The notes: generated by a model not told the origin, from the sequence alone. A stretch of DNA of 64,000 nt from Vibrionaceae bacterium (GCA_018222805.1 JAAEZQ010000003.1:1-64000); one strand, 5' to 3'; numbered from the stretch's first letter, positions 52,143 through 61,272 are shown. Translations and numbers: made by a program.

Positions 52143-53909
52143 GTGAAAATTCGACTTTTGCTTGCTCTGACGGCACTTTTGATCACAATACCAAGTTACG
52201 CTCAACAGAAGATTGTCCGAATAGGTGTACTTGCCTTCAATGGCGCATCGTATACGCTTAAACGCTGGCAACCGACCGTCGACTATCTCAACGATGCATT
52301 ACCGGATTATCATTTTGTTATCGTTCCTGCTGATATCCCCACACTTGATCACTTGGTCGATAGAGAGTTGGTCGACTTTACACTCACTAATGGAATTCAA
52401 TTTCTACTTTATAAATACAATCACCAAGCAGTGAAAATGCTCAATCTCAATCCATTTCATGGAGAAGCAAAGTACGCTATAGGTTCGGCATTAATTGCAC
52501 GCGTTGACGAACCAGAAGTCACCTCTCTCAAACAGTTAAAAAAGCGTTCAATTGTTTCAGTCAGCGAAAAAGCATTTGGTGGATTTCGTGTCATGCTGGG
52601 TGAAATGCTAAAAGAAGGAGTAACACAAGGTGATCTCCAACAGCTCAAGTTTGTCGGCTACCCACAACAGAAGCTATTGACGAAAGTACTGAATGGCGAG
52701 GCAGATTTTGCCATTGCCCCAACTTGCTTACTCGAACGACATGTGAGTGATGGCACTATTCCGGCGAATGTACTAAAAGTGACTTTTCGCCAGCAACCTA
52801 AGTCTTCATTTGTATGCCACACCTCAAGTGAGCTCTACCCTAACTGGACACTAGCTAGGATGAAGCACGTTCCTGCTGATTACTCTAACCATATCGCACG
52901 TATACTGCTTACTATTCCAGCCAATAGTGATATCGCCATAACAGGACTATACGGTGGGTGGTCAGTTCCTATAGACGACAGTTCAATCTATAGATTGATG
53001 GAGAACATTGGCGTCGCCATCCAGCCCTCGTATCTCGAAAAACTGTGGCAGAAATACCGTTTTTGGGCGTTTTCAGCCGTCGGATTATTACTGATGTTCG
53101 TCGTCTATCACCTAAGAGTAAACTACCTTGTTCACATTCGTTCCGCTCAGCTGCGTGATGAGATTGAGCAACACAAACAAACCTCACTGCTACTGGAAAA
53201 TGAGACGAACCAGCTATTCAAAGCTCAACGTATCTTACTCACCGGAGAGATGGCATCAGGTATTGCACATGAACTGAATCAACCTTTAATGGCTATTGGC
53301 ACCTATACTGCTGGTTGTAAGAGTCGGCTTAAGAAAGGCGCACTAGAACCTATACAACTTGAAAGCGCATTGGATAAGATTGAGCAACAGACTACAAATG
53401 CCGCTAATATTATTCAGCGCATGCGTAATTTTATGAAGGTGCAGAACGATGAGCGTCAAGTGGTAGAGCTCGAGCAGTTGATATCCAATACTTTGCTCAT
53501 CTTTCAACATACCTTTGAACACCACAACATTCGCGTAAGTTTCCACTCTCTACCTGCTTACGCGTCGATCGATTTTATTTTGATTCAGCAAGTGTTGGCG
53601 AATCTTATTCAAAACAGTATTGATGCACTCAAAGAAGTCGAACAAGAAGCCAGAAGCATATCAATAACTTCCTATGAAACTGAACACCACTGTATGATTA
53701 CTATTGAGGACACAGGGTGTGGGATCAGTGATCAACAGTTGGAACAACTTTTCATGCCATTTCAGAGCAGTAAAGAGTCTGGATTGGGGTTAGGTATGGT
53801 CATATGTAGACGTATCATTGAAGCTCACGAAGGCACCATCACTGTAGAACAACTACAACAAGGGTGCCGCCTGTCTATCACATTATCTAAAGTTATATCT
53901 GAGGACTAA
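52143..53909 (+). CDS. TtrS-like sensor histidine kinase with periplasmic PhnD-type domain
   Basis: 588 residues starting with GTG and a signal-like segment (MKIRLLLALTALLITIPSYA). Residues ~22-290 are a phosphonate-binding-protein-like (PhnD) sensing domain (RIGVLAFNGASYTLKRWQPTVDYLND, DFTLTNGIQFL, GEADFAIAPTCLLER). A helix follows (FWAFSAVGLLLMFVVYH), then a HisKA box with His in GIAHELNQPLMAIGT, and an ATPase domain (NLIQNSIDAL, EDTGCGISD, GLGLGMVICRRI). This architecture is that of TtrS, the tetrathionate sensor. No tetrathionate reductase genes are here, and it is divergent from the flavocytochrome reductase, so it probably senses that enzyme's acceptor. Confidence 0.85.
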   Translation: MKIRLLLALTALLITIPSYAQQKIVRIGVLAFNGASYTLKRWQPTVDYLNDALPDYHFVIVPADIPTLDHLVDRELVDFTLTNGIQFLLYKYNHQAVKMLNLNPFHGEAKYAIGSALIARVDEPEVTSLKQLKKRSIVSVSEKAFGGFRVMLGEMLKEGVTQGDLQQLKFVGYPQQKLLTKVLNGEADFAIAPTCLLERHVSDGTIPANVLKVTFRQQPKSSFVCHTSSELYPNWTLARMKHVPADYSNHIARILLTIPANSDIAITGLYGGWSVPIDDSSIYRLMENIGVAIQPSYLEKLWQKYRFWAFSAVGLLLMFVVYHLRVNYLVHIRSAQLRDEIEQHKQTSLLLENETNQLFKAQRILLTGEMASGIAHELNQPLMAIGTYTAGCKSRLKKGALEPIQLESALDKIEQQTTNAANIIQRMRNFMKVQNDERQVVELEQLISNTLLIFQHTFEHHNIRVSFHSLPAYASIDFILIQQVLANLIQNSIDALKEVEQEARSISITSYETEHHCMITIEDTGCGISDQQLEQLFMPFQSSKESGLGLGMVICRRIIEAHEGTITVEQLQQGCRLSITLSKVISED

Positions 53910-53911
53910 CC

Positions 53912-54535
53912 ATGTACTGCCCCATCTATTTAGTTGATGACGATACCGCAATCCTAGATTCCGTTACCTTCTTACTTGAAGGTGAAGATTTTCAGGTAAG
54001 CGCGTTTCAAAGTGCGAACGAGTTTCTTGATAGCGTCGATATGAAGCTACCTGGCGTTATACTCCTCGATGTCAATATGCCTGGTATGGACGGGTTAGAG
54101 ATGCAGAAACAGGTAGAAAGTGCTGAGTCCAGCTTAGTTATCGTCTTTCTCACCGGACATGCAGATGTAGAAACTACTAAGCTTGCGTTTAAACGGGGAG
54201 CCCACGACCTGCTGCAAAAGCCTGTTCAGGGAGAGCTCCTATGCCAAACATTGCAGCAAGCACAAGCACTCTCGTTAGATACGCACAATGCCAAACAACA
54301 AAATGCTGACTTTGAAAGCCGAGTACAAACACTGACCGAGCGGGAGAAAAGCCTAATCCCACTCATTATTGAAGGTAAACCGAACAAAACCATCGCTGAC
54401 GAGCTCTGTATTGCACTACGAACCGTTGAGATCCATCGCCATAACCTATTCAAAAAGATGGCCGTCACTTCAGGTATTCAGCTTGCGTTTGAAGGCAGGA
54501 AGCTGCTCGACCTTATCGAAGAGCAGCAGAGGTAA
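53912..54535 (+). CDS. TtrR/FixJ-like LuxR-type response regulator
   Basis: 207 residues, 2 bp after the kinase gene with GAGGACTAACC as SD. Receiver domain: acidic VDDDTA at the N-terminus, phospho-acceptor Asp53 (VILLDVNMPGMDG), a VFLTGHADVETTKLAFKRGAHDLLQKP block. C-terminal LuxR HTH: LTEREKSLIPLIIEGKPNKTIADELCIALRTVEIHRHNLF. It should activate the divergent reductase operon on signal from the PhnD-domain kinase, probably binding a dyad in the 52.0 kb gap. Confidence 0.88.
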   Translation: MYCPIYLVDDDTAILDSVTFLLEGEDFQVSAFQSANEFLDSVDMKLPGVILLDVNMPGMDGLEMQKQVESAESSLVIVFLTGHADVETTKLAFKRGAHDLLQKPVQGELLCQTLQQAQALSLDTHNAKQQNADFESRVQTLTEREKSLIPLIIEGKPNKTIADELCIALRTVEIHRHNLFKKMAVTSGIQLAFEGRKLLDLIEEQQR

Positions 54536-54864
54536 TTGCAAACAAATTGGACAAAAGCTTACTAAGGCCGGAATGGTGACAACGACTAAACGCGAACTCT
54601 TGTTCCAACTCAGCTCAAGATCCCCTTGTCAATACTTGATGATACGTATCCGCCCCATGATCCCACGGGGCATCGTACTGCTGACAAAGGTCTAGCTTCA
54701 AGCTAGTTCTTTGATCTAATAGAGGTATCGAAAACTGGATACCTCGACATGCTTTAAGCACCTTCTTCGCAACAATACGAACTTGAAATGGCGAAGATGG
54801 AGCAACTACCCAATGAGTATGAACGCCTATATTGGGAAAACTCTAAAACCGTGGCCAATTTTAA
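54536..54864. other. 329-bp gap before the phage replication remnant
   Basis: No intact gene. A stretch near 54572 reads VTTTKRELL in one frame, resembling the TTTKGEL segment at 54866 that leads into the phage gene, so an upstream decayed part or a partial duplication of that gene is possible. MAKMEQLPNEYERLYWENSKTVANFN (about 54788-54865) could be another decayed piece but ends in a stop. Confidence 0.4.
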
Positions 54865-55782
54865 TTGACCACTACAAAAGGGGAGTTAATGGTAAGAGCA
54901 AGAGTGTTCGAAGAATTGGCTAATGAGTTAGGTCATGTAGCAACCTTTCTAACCATAGCCTGTCCCTCCAAGTACCACAGAAGCTATTCGAAGTCGGGAC
55001 ACATCAATCCCAAGTGGAAGGGGGACACCCCATTAGACGGTCAATCCTACCTCAATGAGACATGGAAACTTATTCGCTCAAAGCTAAGTCGCTTAGGTGT
55101 TCGTTTCTATGGTTTTCGTGTAGCAGAGCCGCAGCATGATGGTACACCGCATTGGCACCTGTTGCTGTTTGTCGAAGCGAAAGACTATGAAGGGATGACT
55201 CAAACCATGCGTGAATACTTAATGCGAGAAGATGGAGATGAAAAGGGCGCAGAGCAACACCGCTTTACTGAAGTGAAGATAGACCCATCAAAAGGCAGCG
55301 CAACGCGCTATATCGCCAAATACATTTCTAAGAACATTGATGGTGCAAATTTAGAAGATGACATTTACGGAGAAGACCCTTTAGATGCGGCGGCACGTGT
55401 TGATGCATGGGCATCGTGTTGGGGTATTCGTCAGTTTCAACAGCTAGGCGGCTGTTCGGTGACTGTATGGAGAGAGTTAAGACGCCTTAAAGAGACTCAA
55501 GACCTACCTGAGCACGCGAAGACCATCATTGAAGCGGCAGATAAAGGGGATTGGAAGACGTTTACCCAACAAATGGGCGGCGTGTTTAGCAAACGTAAAG
55601 AGCAGGTATTCAAGCCACATTATGAGTTTTCAGTGGATAGAGAGACGGGGGTTATCAAAACCAGCCAGTACTGCGCTAGCGAGCTAATGCGAGCATTAAA
55701 AGGCGTAGCCTTAGCAGGTCAGCAGTTCATCACAAGAGTCTTTCAGTGGCAGGTATCTTCAAGCGTGCGCTTCGCTCTTTAA
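54865..55782 (+). pseudogene. P2-type phage replication endonuclease A fragment (N-terminally truncated, C-terminal frameshift)
   Basis: The frame begins abruptly with LTTTKGELMVRARVFEELANE, FLTIACPSKYH, the HUH motif PHWHLLLFVE, and the tyrosine motif ATRYIAKYISKNI. These are hallmarks of the P2 gpA family rolling-circle initiators, which are about 700-800 residues; here only ~300 remain, so the N-terminal half is missing. Near the end the frame changes: the current frame ends ...VSSSVRFAL, while the neighbouring frame reads LTWSSVNNC, which looks like the family's VNNC end. A frameshift around 55690-55745 is therefore likely. It is a relic of an integrated P2-like phage or satellite. Confidence 0.75.
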
Positions 55783-55936
55783 CTTGGAGTTCTGTGAATA
55801 ACTGTATTTTTAACTAAAAACCCAATGGATTAACCAAAAATGATTTACTTTGCAATTTAGGAAACCATCAGTTGCGAGCGATGATATTGCGGATATATAG
55901 TGGTTTCGAGCGGATTGACGCTGAGGAGACTAAAGC

Positions 55937-56197
55937 ATGTCCAAAGTAACAAAAATGCGTAACGAAGATAAGCTCGTCAAGAAAGCATTAGAAGTGGGTT
56001 CGAAGCTGGCAAAAATGCAAGGGTTTGAACTGCCTCAACACTCCCAACCGACTCTAGCGAAAGCAGTGTACCTGTTCTTGGTTGAAGCTAAGCAAATCAC
56101 ACCATTACCAGCAAATAAGTTGGACGGTGCGAACATTAAGAAACGCTTAGCCATATGGATTCACAATGCATTACCAGATGGTGATCCCCTAAAGTAA
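55937..56197 (+). CDS. Small hypothetical protein linked to the phage relic
   Basis: An 86-residue, basic, alpha-helical-looking protein (RNEDKLVKKALEVGSKLAKMQGFE, AKAVYLFLVEAKQ). GAGGAG lies 8 nt before the ATG, so translation is plausible. No domain was recognised. Following the replication-gene relic by 150 bp and otherwise isolated, it is probably another leftover of the same phage or satellite. Confidence 0.6.
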   Translation: MSKVTKMRNEDKLVKKALEVGSKLAKMQGFELPQHSQPTLAKAVYLFLVEAKQITPLPANKLDGANIKKRLAIWIHNALPDGDPLK

Positions 56198-56499
56198 TGA
56201 TTTCAAATTATTTAAGCCCCCAAGTTTGCTAGGTTTGTGTGACCGCTCACTTTAGCGACCAGTTGTAGTGGGGAGGGTTACAACTTGAGTTACCTTCCAC
56301 TCTATAACCTTTCGGAATACCCTTTCACAATATTGGAATTGGTAAAAAGCTTAACAATCTCTGTATATTGTGTTTAACAACTTATCAACACTGATGATGG
56401 GTTTTAAGCACCAAAAACGCAGTGAACCTTATCAATCTTAGATGGAACTTATTGGTTGATAACTAAAATTGTCATTCAACGATAAAACGGAGATCAAGG
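56198..56499. other. 300-bp gap upstream of the binding-protein gene
   Basis: No gene seen. The last 150 bp are AT-rich and probably contain the promoter for the binding protein. Confidence 0.4.
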
Positions 56500-57273
56500 A
56501 TGAAAAAGCTAATTTTTGCTTTAACGGCAGTAGCAGCTTTAAATGCAGGGAGCGTATCCGCAAAACAGTGGGAAAACGTACGTATTGGCGTTGAAGGTGC
56601 CTACCCTCCTTACAGCTGGGTTACTCCTGAAGGAAAGCTGGCTGGCTTTGATATCGATATTGCCAACGCGCTATGTGAAGAAATGCAGGTTAAGTGCACA
56701 TTAGTTGCTCAAGATTGGGACGGAATGATCCCTGCTCTAATGACACGAAAATTTGATGCTATTGTGGCGTCTATGTCGATCACTGAAGAGCGTAAACAAA
56801 AAGTCGATTTTACCGACAAGTATTACCAGGTAGCGTCACGATTTGTTGCAAAGAAAGGCGATGAGATCCAGTTCAGTCCTGAAGGGCTAGACGGCAAAAA
56901 GATTGGCGTACAACGCGCGAGTACCCATGATAAATACGTCACTGCTAACTACTCGGGTGTCGACATCAAACGCTACGGCTCGCAAGACGAAGCCTTTATG
57001 GATCTTAAATCGGGGCGCGTGGACTTAGTAATCAACAATATTCCGGCAGTGAAGAAAGGACTTCTCGAAAAAGAAGGCGGGGAAAACTACACGTTTGTTG
57101 GTCCTCAAATCACAGATCGAGAGTGGTTTGGAGAAGGTGTTGGAATTGCAATACGCAAGAATTCCCCTGAACTACGTCAGAAGTTCAATCAGGCCATTCA
57201 AACCATACGTGAGAATGGCAAGTACGAAGAGATTCAAAACAAGTATTTCGATTTCGACATTTATGGTGGTTAA
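56500..57273 (+). CDS. Periplasmic cationic-amino-acid/opine-type binding protein
   Basis: 257 residues with a signal peptide (MKKLIFALTAVAALNAGSVSA, cleavage before KQWENVRIG). The mature chain is a class of ABC amino-acid-binding proteins (HisJ/ArgT/OccT-like): RIGVEGAYPPYSWVTPEGKLAGFDIDIANAL, QDWDGMIPALMTRKFDAIVASMSIT, RKQKVDFTDKYY. ACGGAGATCAAGG precedes the ATG. No permease or ATPase genes are beside it, so it must borrow a transporter or have a sensing role. It is 160 bp upstream of the three-subunit oxidase, which suggests it captures the oxidase's substrate, a basic amino acid or opine. Confidence 0.87.
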   Translation: MKKLIFALTAVAALNAGSVSAKQWENVRIGVEGAYPPYSWVTPEGKLAGFDIDIANALCEEMQVKCTLVAQDWDGMIPALMTRKFDAIVASMSITEERKQKVDFTDKYYQVASRFVAKKGDEIQFSPEGLDGKKIGVQRASTHDKYVTANYSGVDIKRYGSQDEAFMDLKSGRVDLVINNIPAVKKGLLEKEGGENYTFVGPQITDREWFGEGVGIAIRKNSPELRQKFNQAIQTIRENGKYEEIQNKYFDFDIYGG

Positions 57274-57299
57274 CCACCCACTAAGGCTGTTCAATACTG

Positions 57300-57330
57300 G
57301 CTGCAAGAGCAACTAGCTTGCAGCTTTTTA
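57300..57330 (+). terminator. Intrinsic terminator after the binding-protein gene
   Basis: GCTGCAAG (57300-57307) pairs with CTTGCAGC (57317-57324), followed by TTTTTA. It partly separates the binding protein from the oxidase operon. Confidence 0.85.
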
Positions 57331-57432
57331 GACAAATCATCCATCCCTCATCCTCTTTAATAACGACGGTGTTTTTATGTTTTACCTTCAACGTTATCTG
57401 CTCACAAACAATACTCCTAGGGAACATCAATC

Positions 57433-58536
57433 ATGAAAGAGTGTGAGGTTGCGATTGTTGGCGGTGGTATGGTTGGCTCAGCTCTGGGTTATGGGCTGGT
57501 AAAGCTTGGCGTTAATACTGTCATACTCGATCAGGGAGATAATGCGCTAAGAGCAGCCCGTGGCAACTTTGGCTTGTTATGGGTGCAGGGTAAAGGGGCT
57601 GATTTTAAGCCTTATTCCGATTGGACGTTATTATCTGCGTATTTATGGCCAAGTTTTGCACAAGAGCTCACCTCACTTACTGGCATTGATATTCAGTTTG
57701 AGCAAAAAGGCGGTATTCATTTTTGTCTTGATGAGGAAGAGTTGAATGAGTACGCGATTGAACTGGAGCAACAAGCGACAATAAGTGATGGCAAGTTCAA
57801 ATACCAGATACTTAATGCTGAAGAACTAAAAGAGATTGAGCCCAATATTGGTTCTACGATACCCGGCGGAGGTTACTCACCCAATGACGGCCATGTGAAT
57901 CCATTACTCCTGTTACGAGCGATGCATGCCGGATTTATCGCTTATGGGGGAAGTTACCGCCCCAACCATAGTGTCCAAAGTATCTCAACAACCTCTGATA
58001 GATTTTTCCTGCAAACAGAACAAGGTGAGATACGTGCCAGAAAAGTGGTTTTAGCCGCTGGGTTAGACAACAAACGTTTAGCGCCGATGTTAAAACTAAA
58101 CCAGCCGCTCCATCCGCAGCGTGGGCAAATACTCATTACTGAGCGTCTGCCGCAACTACTGAATTACCCTTCGATCTACCTTCGTCAAACTCATGAGGGC
58201 ACGATTCAGATCGGGGACTCTTGCGAAGATGCAGACTTGGATGACAGCAATACCGCTATGGTGATGGCTCAGTTATCTAAACGGGCAATACGGGTTCTTC
58301 CGGCATTACAACATCGGCGTATTGTGAGAGGTTGGGGAGCCCTTCGGATACTCAGTCCAGATGGATACCCTATCTATGAACAATCAAATGACTGCGGTTC
58401 ACACGCTTTTGCATTCAGTTGTCATAGCGGCGTGACTTTAGCTGCCGCACACGCCCTTAAACTGGCTCCCATGATTGTCACTGGTAAATTAGATGACTCA
58501 ATCTCTCCTTTTTCACCATTACGCTTTAAGGGTTAA
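57433..58536 (+). CDS. FAD-dependent amino-acid/opine dehydrogenase subunit (OoxB/HcnC/LhpB-like)
   Basis: 367 residues of the D-amino-acid-oxidase/glycine-oxidase fold. FAD motif VAIVGGGMVGSALGYGLVKLG at the start, then ARGNFGLLWVQGKG, and the C-terminal FAD segment RIVRGWGALRILSPDGYPIYE...CHSGVTLAAAHALKLAP. The B-type catalytic subunit of opine oxidase, of HcnC and of D-hydroxyproline dehydrogenase shares this layout. The frame starts at 57433 with AGGGAACATCAATC. It is first in a tight three-gene set with a [2Fe-2S] subunit (4-bp gap) and an HcnB-like subunit (overlap), which defines the heterotrimeric enzyme. Confidence 0.87.
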   Translation: MKECEVAIVGGGMVGSALGYGLVKLGVNTVILDQGDNALRAARGNFGLLWVQGKGADFKPYSDWTLLSAYLWPSFAQELTSLTGIDIQFEQKGGIHFCLDEEELNEYAIELEQQATISDGKFKYQILNAEELKEIEPNIGSTIPGGGYSPNDGHVNPLLLLRAMHAGFIAYGGSYRPNHSVQSISTTSDRFFLQTEQGEIRARKVVLAAGLDNKRLAPMLKLNQPLHPQRGQILITERLPQLLNYPSIYLRQTHEGTIQIGDSCEDADLDDSNTAMVMAQLSKRAIRVLPALQHRRIVRGWGALRILSPDGYPIYEQSNDCGSHAFAFSCHSGVTLAAAHALKLAPMIVTGKLDDSISPFSPLRFKG

Positions 58537-58539
58537 CTA

Positions 58540-58875
58540 ATGTTTAAAGACGTCAGTCAGCAAGACAACCACAACATGGTGAGTATCTCGGTTAATGATG
58601 CTGTACTTCAAGTCCCTGATAGCTATTCAGTGGCAGCCGCGCTTTTAGCGCATGGTTATCGCGCGAATCGACGTTCTGGTGTGTCAGGAGAGCGACGTGG
58701 TTCCTACTGCCTAATGGGTATTTGTTTCGAATGTTTAGTGGAAATAAACGGCCAACCTAATCAGCAAGGCTGCATGACACAAGTCGTGGATGGAATGTCG
58801 ATTCGCTTTCAACCTCACAGTGGTGAAGAACCGCAGACTCAATCGGTGGAACAGGAACAATCTCGATGCAAGTAG
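58540..58875 (+). CDS. [2Fe-2S] ferredoxin-like subunit of the dehydrogenase (HcnA/OoxA-partner-like)
   Basis: 111 residues. Cysteines in GSYCLMGICFECLVEINGQPNQQGCMTQ form the C-x4-C-x2-C plus distal C pattern of a plant-type [2Fe-2S] cluster. A preceding RRSGVSGERRGSYC block and VPDSYSVAAALLAHGY match small subunits such as HcnA and the gamma subunit of hydroxyproline/opine dehydrogenases. It overlaps the next gene by 10 bp, so it is coupled. It passes electrons between the two flavin subunits or to an acceptor. Confidence 0.85.
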   Translation: MFKDVSQQDNHNMVSISVNDAVLQVPDSYSVAAALLAHGYRANRRSGVSGERRGSYCLMGICFECLVEINGQPNQQGCMTQVVDGMSIRFQPHSGEEPQTQSVEQEQSRCK

Positions 58876-60272
58876 ATTTAGCTATTATTGGAACTGGCCC
58901 AGCAGGAATGGCGGCGGCTATCGAAGCACAAACCCTTGGGCTTAAAACCGTTCTGTTGGATGAACAAACAATGGTTGGCGGTCAAATCTACCGAAATATA
59001 GAACGACCTTCATTACAGAACCAAGCTATTCTGGGCGCTGATTATTATCAAGGATCCGAGCTTGCTAAAAGATTAAAAGCAACAGATTGCCTACATATCT
59101 CCGGAGCTATGGTTTGGCAGATAGAGCCTGACGGAGCAATATTTTATTCCTGCAATGGTATGTCGAAAACGCTGCGAGCTCGCCACATTTTAATCGCCAA
59201 TGGCGCGCAGGAACGCCCGGTACCTATCCCTGGTTGGACGCTACCAGGAGTGATGACAGCAGGCTCAGCTCAAGTACTACTGAAAACATCAGGCATGGCT
59301 GCCGAGAATGCGGTATTTGCTGGTAGCGGGCCATTGCTCTACTTAATCACATGGCAATATCTACAAGCTGGAATTAAGGTTAAAGCACTGCTCGATACCA
59401 CGCCAAGAATCAATTACATCAAAGCCCTTAAGAAGATTGGTCATGCAGTGCAAGGTACTCGTTACGTCCTCAAAGGACTAAAGATGATCCACGCGATCAA
59501 GACTGCTGGTATTACTGTAGTAAAAAACGTCGAAGACATCGAGGCAGTAGGCTGTAAAACCAACGGCTTGGATGAAGTCCGGTATCATACCAATGGCAAA
59601 CAGAGCACTATCAAAACAGAGCATTTGTTTTTGCATCAGGGGGTGATTCCCAACATCAATCTAGCGATGGCGAGCCAATGTAAACACGAATGGAACTCGC
59701 AGCAACTTTGTTGGCAACCGAAAGTAGATAGCTGGGGACAAAGCACCCAGGCTATTATTAGTATCGCCGGTGACAACAGCAATATAGGTGGAGCAACAGC
59801 CGCGCAACTCAGAGGAAGTATTGCAGCCCAAAATATCGCTTACCTGCTGCGTAAACAGAGCGAAGCCCAAAGAGATCAGAACACGCTTCAATACAGATAT
59901 CAATTAAAGCGTGAGCTCGCCTTTCGGCCATTTATAGATACCCTTTATCAGCCCGCAGAACAATTTCGAACACCACAACGTGATGATGTCACTGTTTGTC
60001 GTTGTGAAGAAGTCAAATTTGGAGATATTCGTAAAGCCGTAGAACAAGGCTGTATGGGCCCAAATCAACTTAAAAGCTTTACTCGCTGCGGTATGGGGGC
60101 ATGTCAAGGACGCCAGTGTGGTATAACCGTCTCTGAAGTGATGTCTAAACTCACCTACAAGCCCATAGACACCACGGGTTATTATCGCGTTCGAGCACCT
60201 ATTAAACCACTGAGTTTAGGTGAGCTAGCGACGCTGGCTCCTGATGAAAGTCGTCAAGCCAACAAGCATTAA
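58866..60272 (+). CDS. FAD/NAD(P)-type dehydrogenase subunit with BFD-like [2Fe-2S] domain (OoxA/HcnB-like)
   Basis: 468 residues. N-terminal FAD motif AIIGTGPAGMAAAIEAQTLGLK and GGQIYRNI, a second dinucleotide-binding segment (FAGSGPLLYLITWQYLQAGIK), then a C-terminal BFD-type cluster region (VCRCEEVKFGDIRKAVEQG, SFTRCGMGACQGRQCG). This combination is typical of OoxA, HcnB and the alpha subunit of D-hydroxyproline dehydrogenase. The three genes 57433-60272 would oxidise an amino acid, opine or N-substituted amino acid at the membrane or in the cytoplasm. Cyanide production is not indicated, as an hcn-like role needs glycine specificity. Confidence 0.87.
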   Translation: MQVDLAIIGTGPAGMAAAIEAQTLGLKTVLLDEQTMVGGQIYRNIERPSLQNQAILGADYYQGSELAKRLKATDCLHISGAMVWQIEPDGAIFYSCNGMSKTLRARHILIANGAQERPVPIPGWTLPGVMTAGSAQVLLKTSGMAAENAVFAGSGPLLYLITWQYLQAGIKVKALLDTTPRINYIKALKKIGHAVQGTRYVLKGLKMIHAIKTAGITVVKNVEDIEAVGCKTNGLDEVRYHTNGKQSTIKTEHLFLHQGVIPNINLAMASQCKHEWNSQQLCWQPKVDSWGQSTQAIISIAGDNSNIGGATAAQLRGSIAAQNIAYLLRKQSEAQRDQNTLQYRYQLKRELAFRPFIDTLYQPAEQFRTPQRDDVTVCRCEEVKFGDIRKAVEQGCMGPNQLKSFTRCGMGACQGRQCGITVSEVMSKLTYKPIDTTGYYRVRAPIKPLSLGELATLAPDESRQANKH

Positions 60273-60342
60273 TCAGTGTATGTGCTGCTAACCCATCGAG
60301 CAGCAAGGGTTAGGCGTAGTTGCTCATAGACAAATAGCGGTG

Positions 60343-61272
60343 TCAGTCACTTTCACCGGAAGAGATATCGCTACGTTCCAAAACAATCCCCTCTTCACTC
60401 GCCATGGCAAAAAACGAATCAACAAACAGCTTCACTGAATGAGGAACTGGTCGTAACGCGGGAAACAATATACTAAATTGAAAAGGGATCGTAGGCTTAA
60501 AGGGTTTAATACACACATCGTGATTCATCTTACGTGCTTGGTTAGCAGTAAAAGGATCCACAATAGCAGCACCTACGCCTTCCGAGACCAAAGCAGCGGT
60601 TGAGCTGGCAAATGATACCTCCAGTAAATCGTTCCGTTTCACGTTGGCTTTCAAAAACGCGGCGTTAACCAGTTGCTGGGTACCGTCGGTTTCGCTGCGG
60701 ATAAAAGGCACAGAGGTAAGGTCTTTTGGCTCTAGATGAGATTTACTACAAAGTGGACTCTCAGGAGGCAGAATACACAGGCATGCACACTTCACTTGAA
60801 TATGACTGACACCAGAACTGATTTCATCCACCGCAGCAAAGCCCACATCACAAGATTGAATTTCTGTGCGACGTAAAACCTCCTCAGAACGATATGCTTT
60901 TAACGATCCCTTCAGTTCTGGGACGTTTTTAATGTATTGCCCCAATAGTTTAGGGAGGTAGCTATTCGCCAGCAGCGGAAAGGCAGCAATATGAAGGCTC
61001 CCCCAATGTCGAGTGCGGATATCACGAGCACTATCCTCTAACGTATCGAGTGCATTAAACGCTTTTGATACTTCAAAATAGAACGCGCTTCCCTGGGCCG
61101 TAGGAATTAACCGACCTTTGATCCTTTCAAAAAGCTTGAAACCAATTCTATGCTCCAAAGCTGCGATTAATTTGCTTACAGCGGGTTGTGTCAGATGCAA
61201 GCTATTAGATGCGGCAGTCACGGTTCCTAACTCGTAAACGGCTTTGAAAGCATGGAGTTGCTGAAATTTCAT
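60343..61272 (-). CDS. LysR-family regulator (OccR/NocR-like context)
   Basis: 309 residues. N-terminal HTH (QLHAFKAVYELGTVTAASNSLHLTQPAVSKLIAALEHRIGFKLFERI) and a LysR effector domain. The HTH resembles opine-catabolism regulators (OccR/NocR), and the gene is convergent with the opine-oxidase-like operon. It probably controls that operon and the binding protein in response to the substrate. Confidence 0.87.
   Translation of the reverse strand: MKFQQLHAFKAVYELGTVTAASNSLHLTQPAVSKLIAALEHRIGFKLFERIKGRLIPTAQGSAFYFEVSKAFNALDTLEDSARDIRTRHWGSLHIAAFPLLANSYLPKLLGQYIKNVPELKGSLKAYRSEEVLRRTEIQSCDVGFAAVDEISSGVSHIQVKCACLCILPPESPLCSKSHLEPKDLTSVPFIRSETDGTQQLVNAAFLKANVKRNDLLEVSFASSTAALVSEGVGAAIVDPFTANQARKMNHDVCIKPFKPTIPFQFSILFPALRPVPHSVKLFVDSFFAMASEEGIVLERSDISSGESD

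Noticed and set aside
54865..55782. Functional filamentous-phage replication protein (RstA-like)
   Set aside because: The motifs fit P2 gpA-type initiators, the chain lacks its N-terminal half and the end appears frameshifted, so it is a remnant.
57433..60272. Hydrogen cyanide synthase (hcnABC)
   Set aside because: The fold and gene order match, but the neighbouring amino-acid/opine-binding protein and LysR gene fit a catabolic opine- or D-amino-acid dehydrogenase better.
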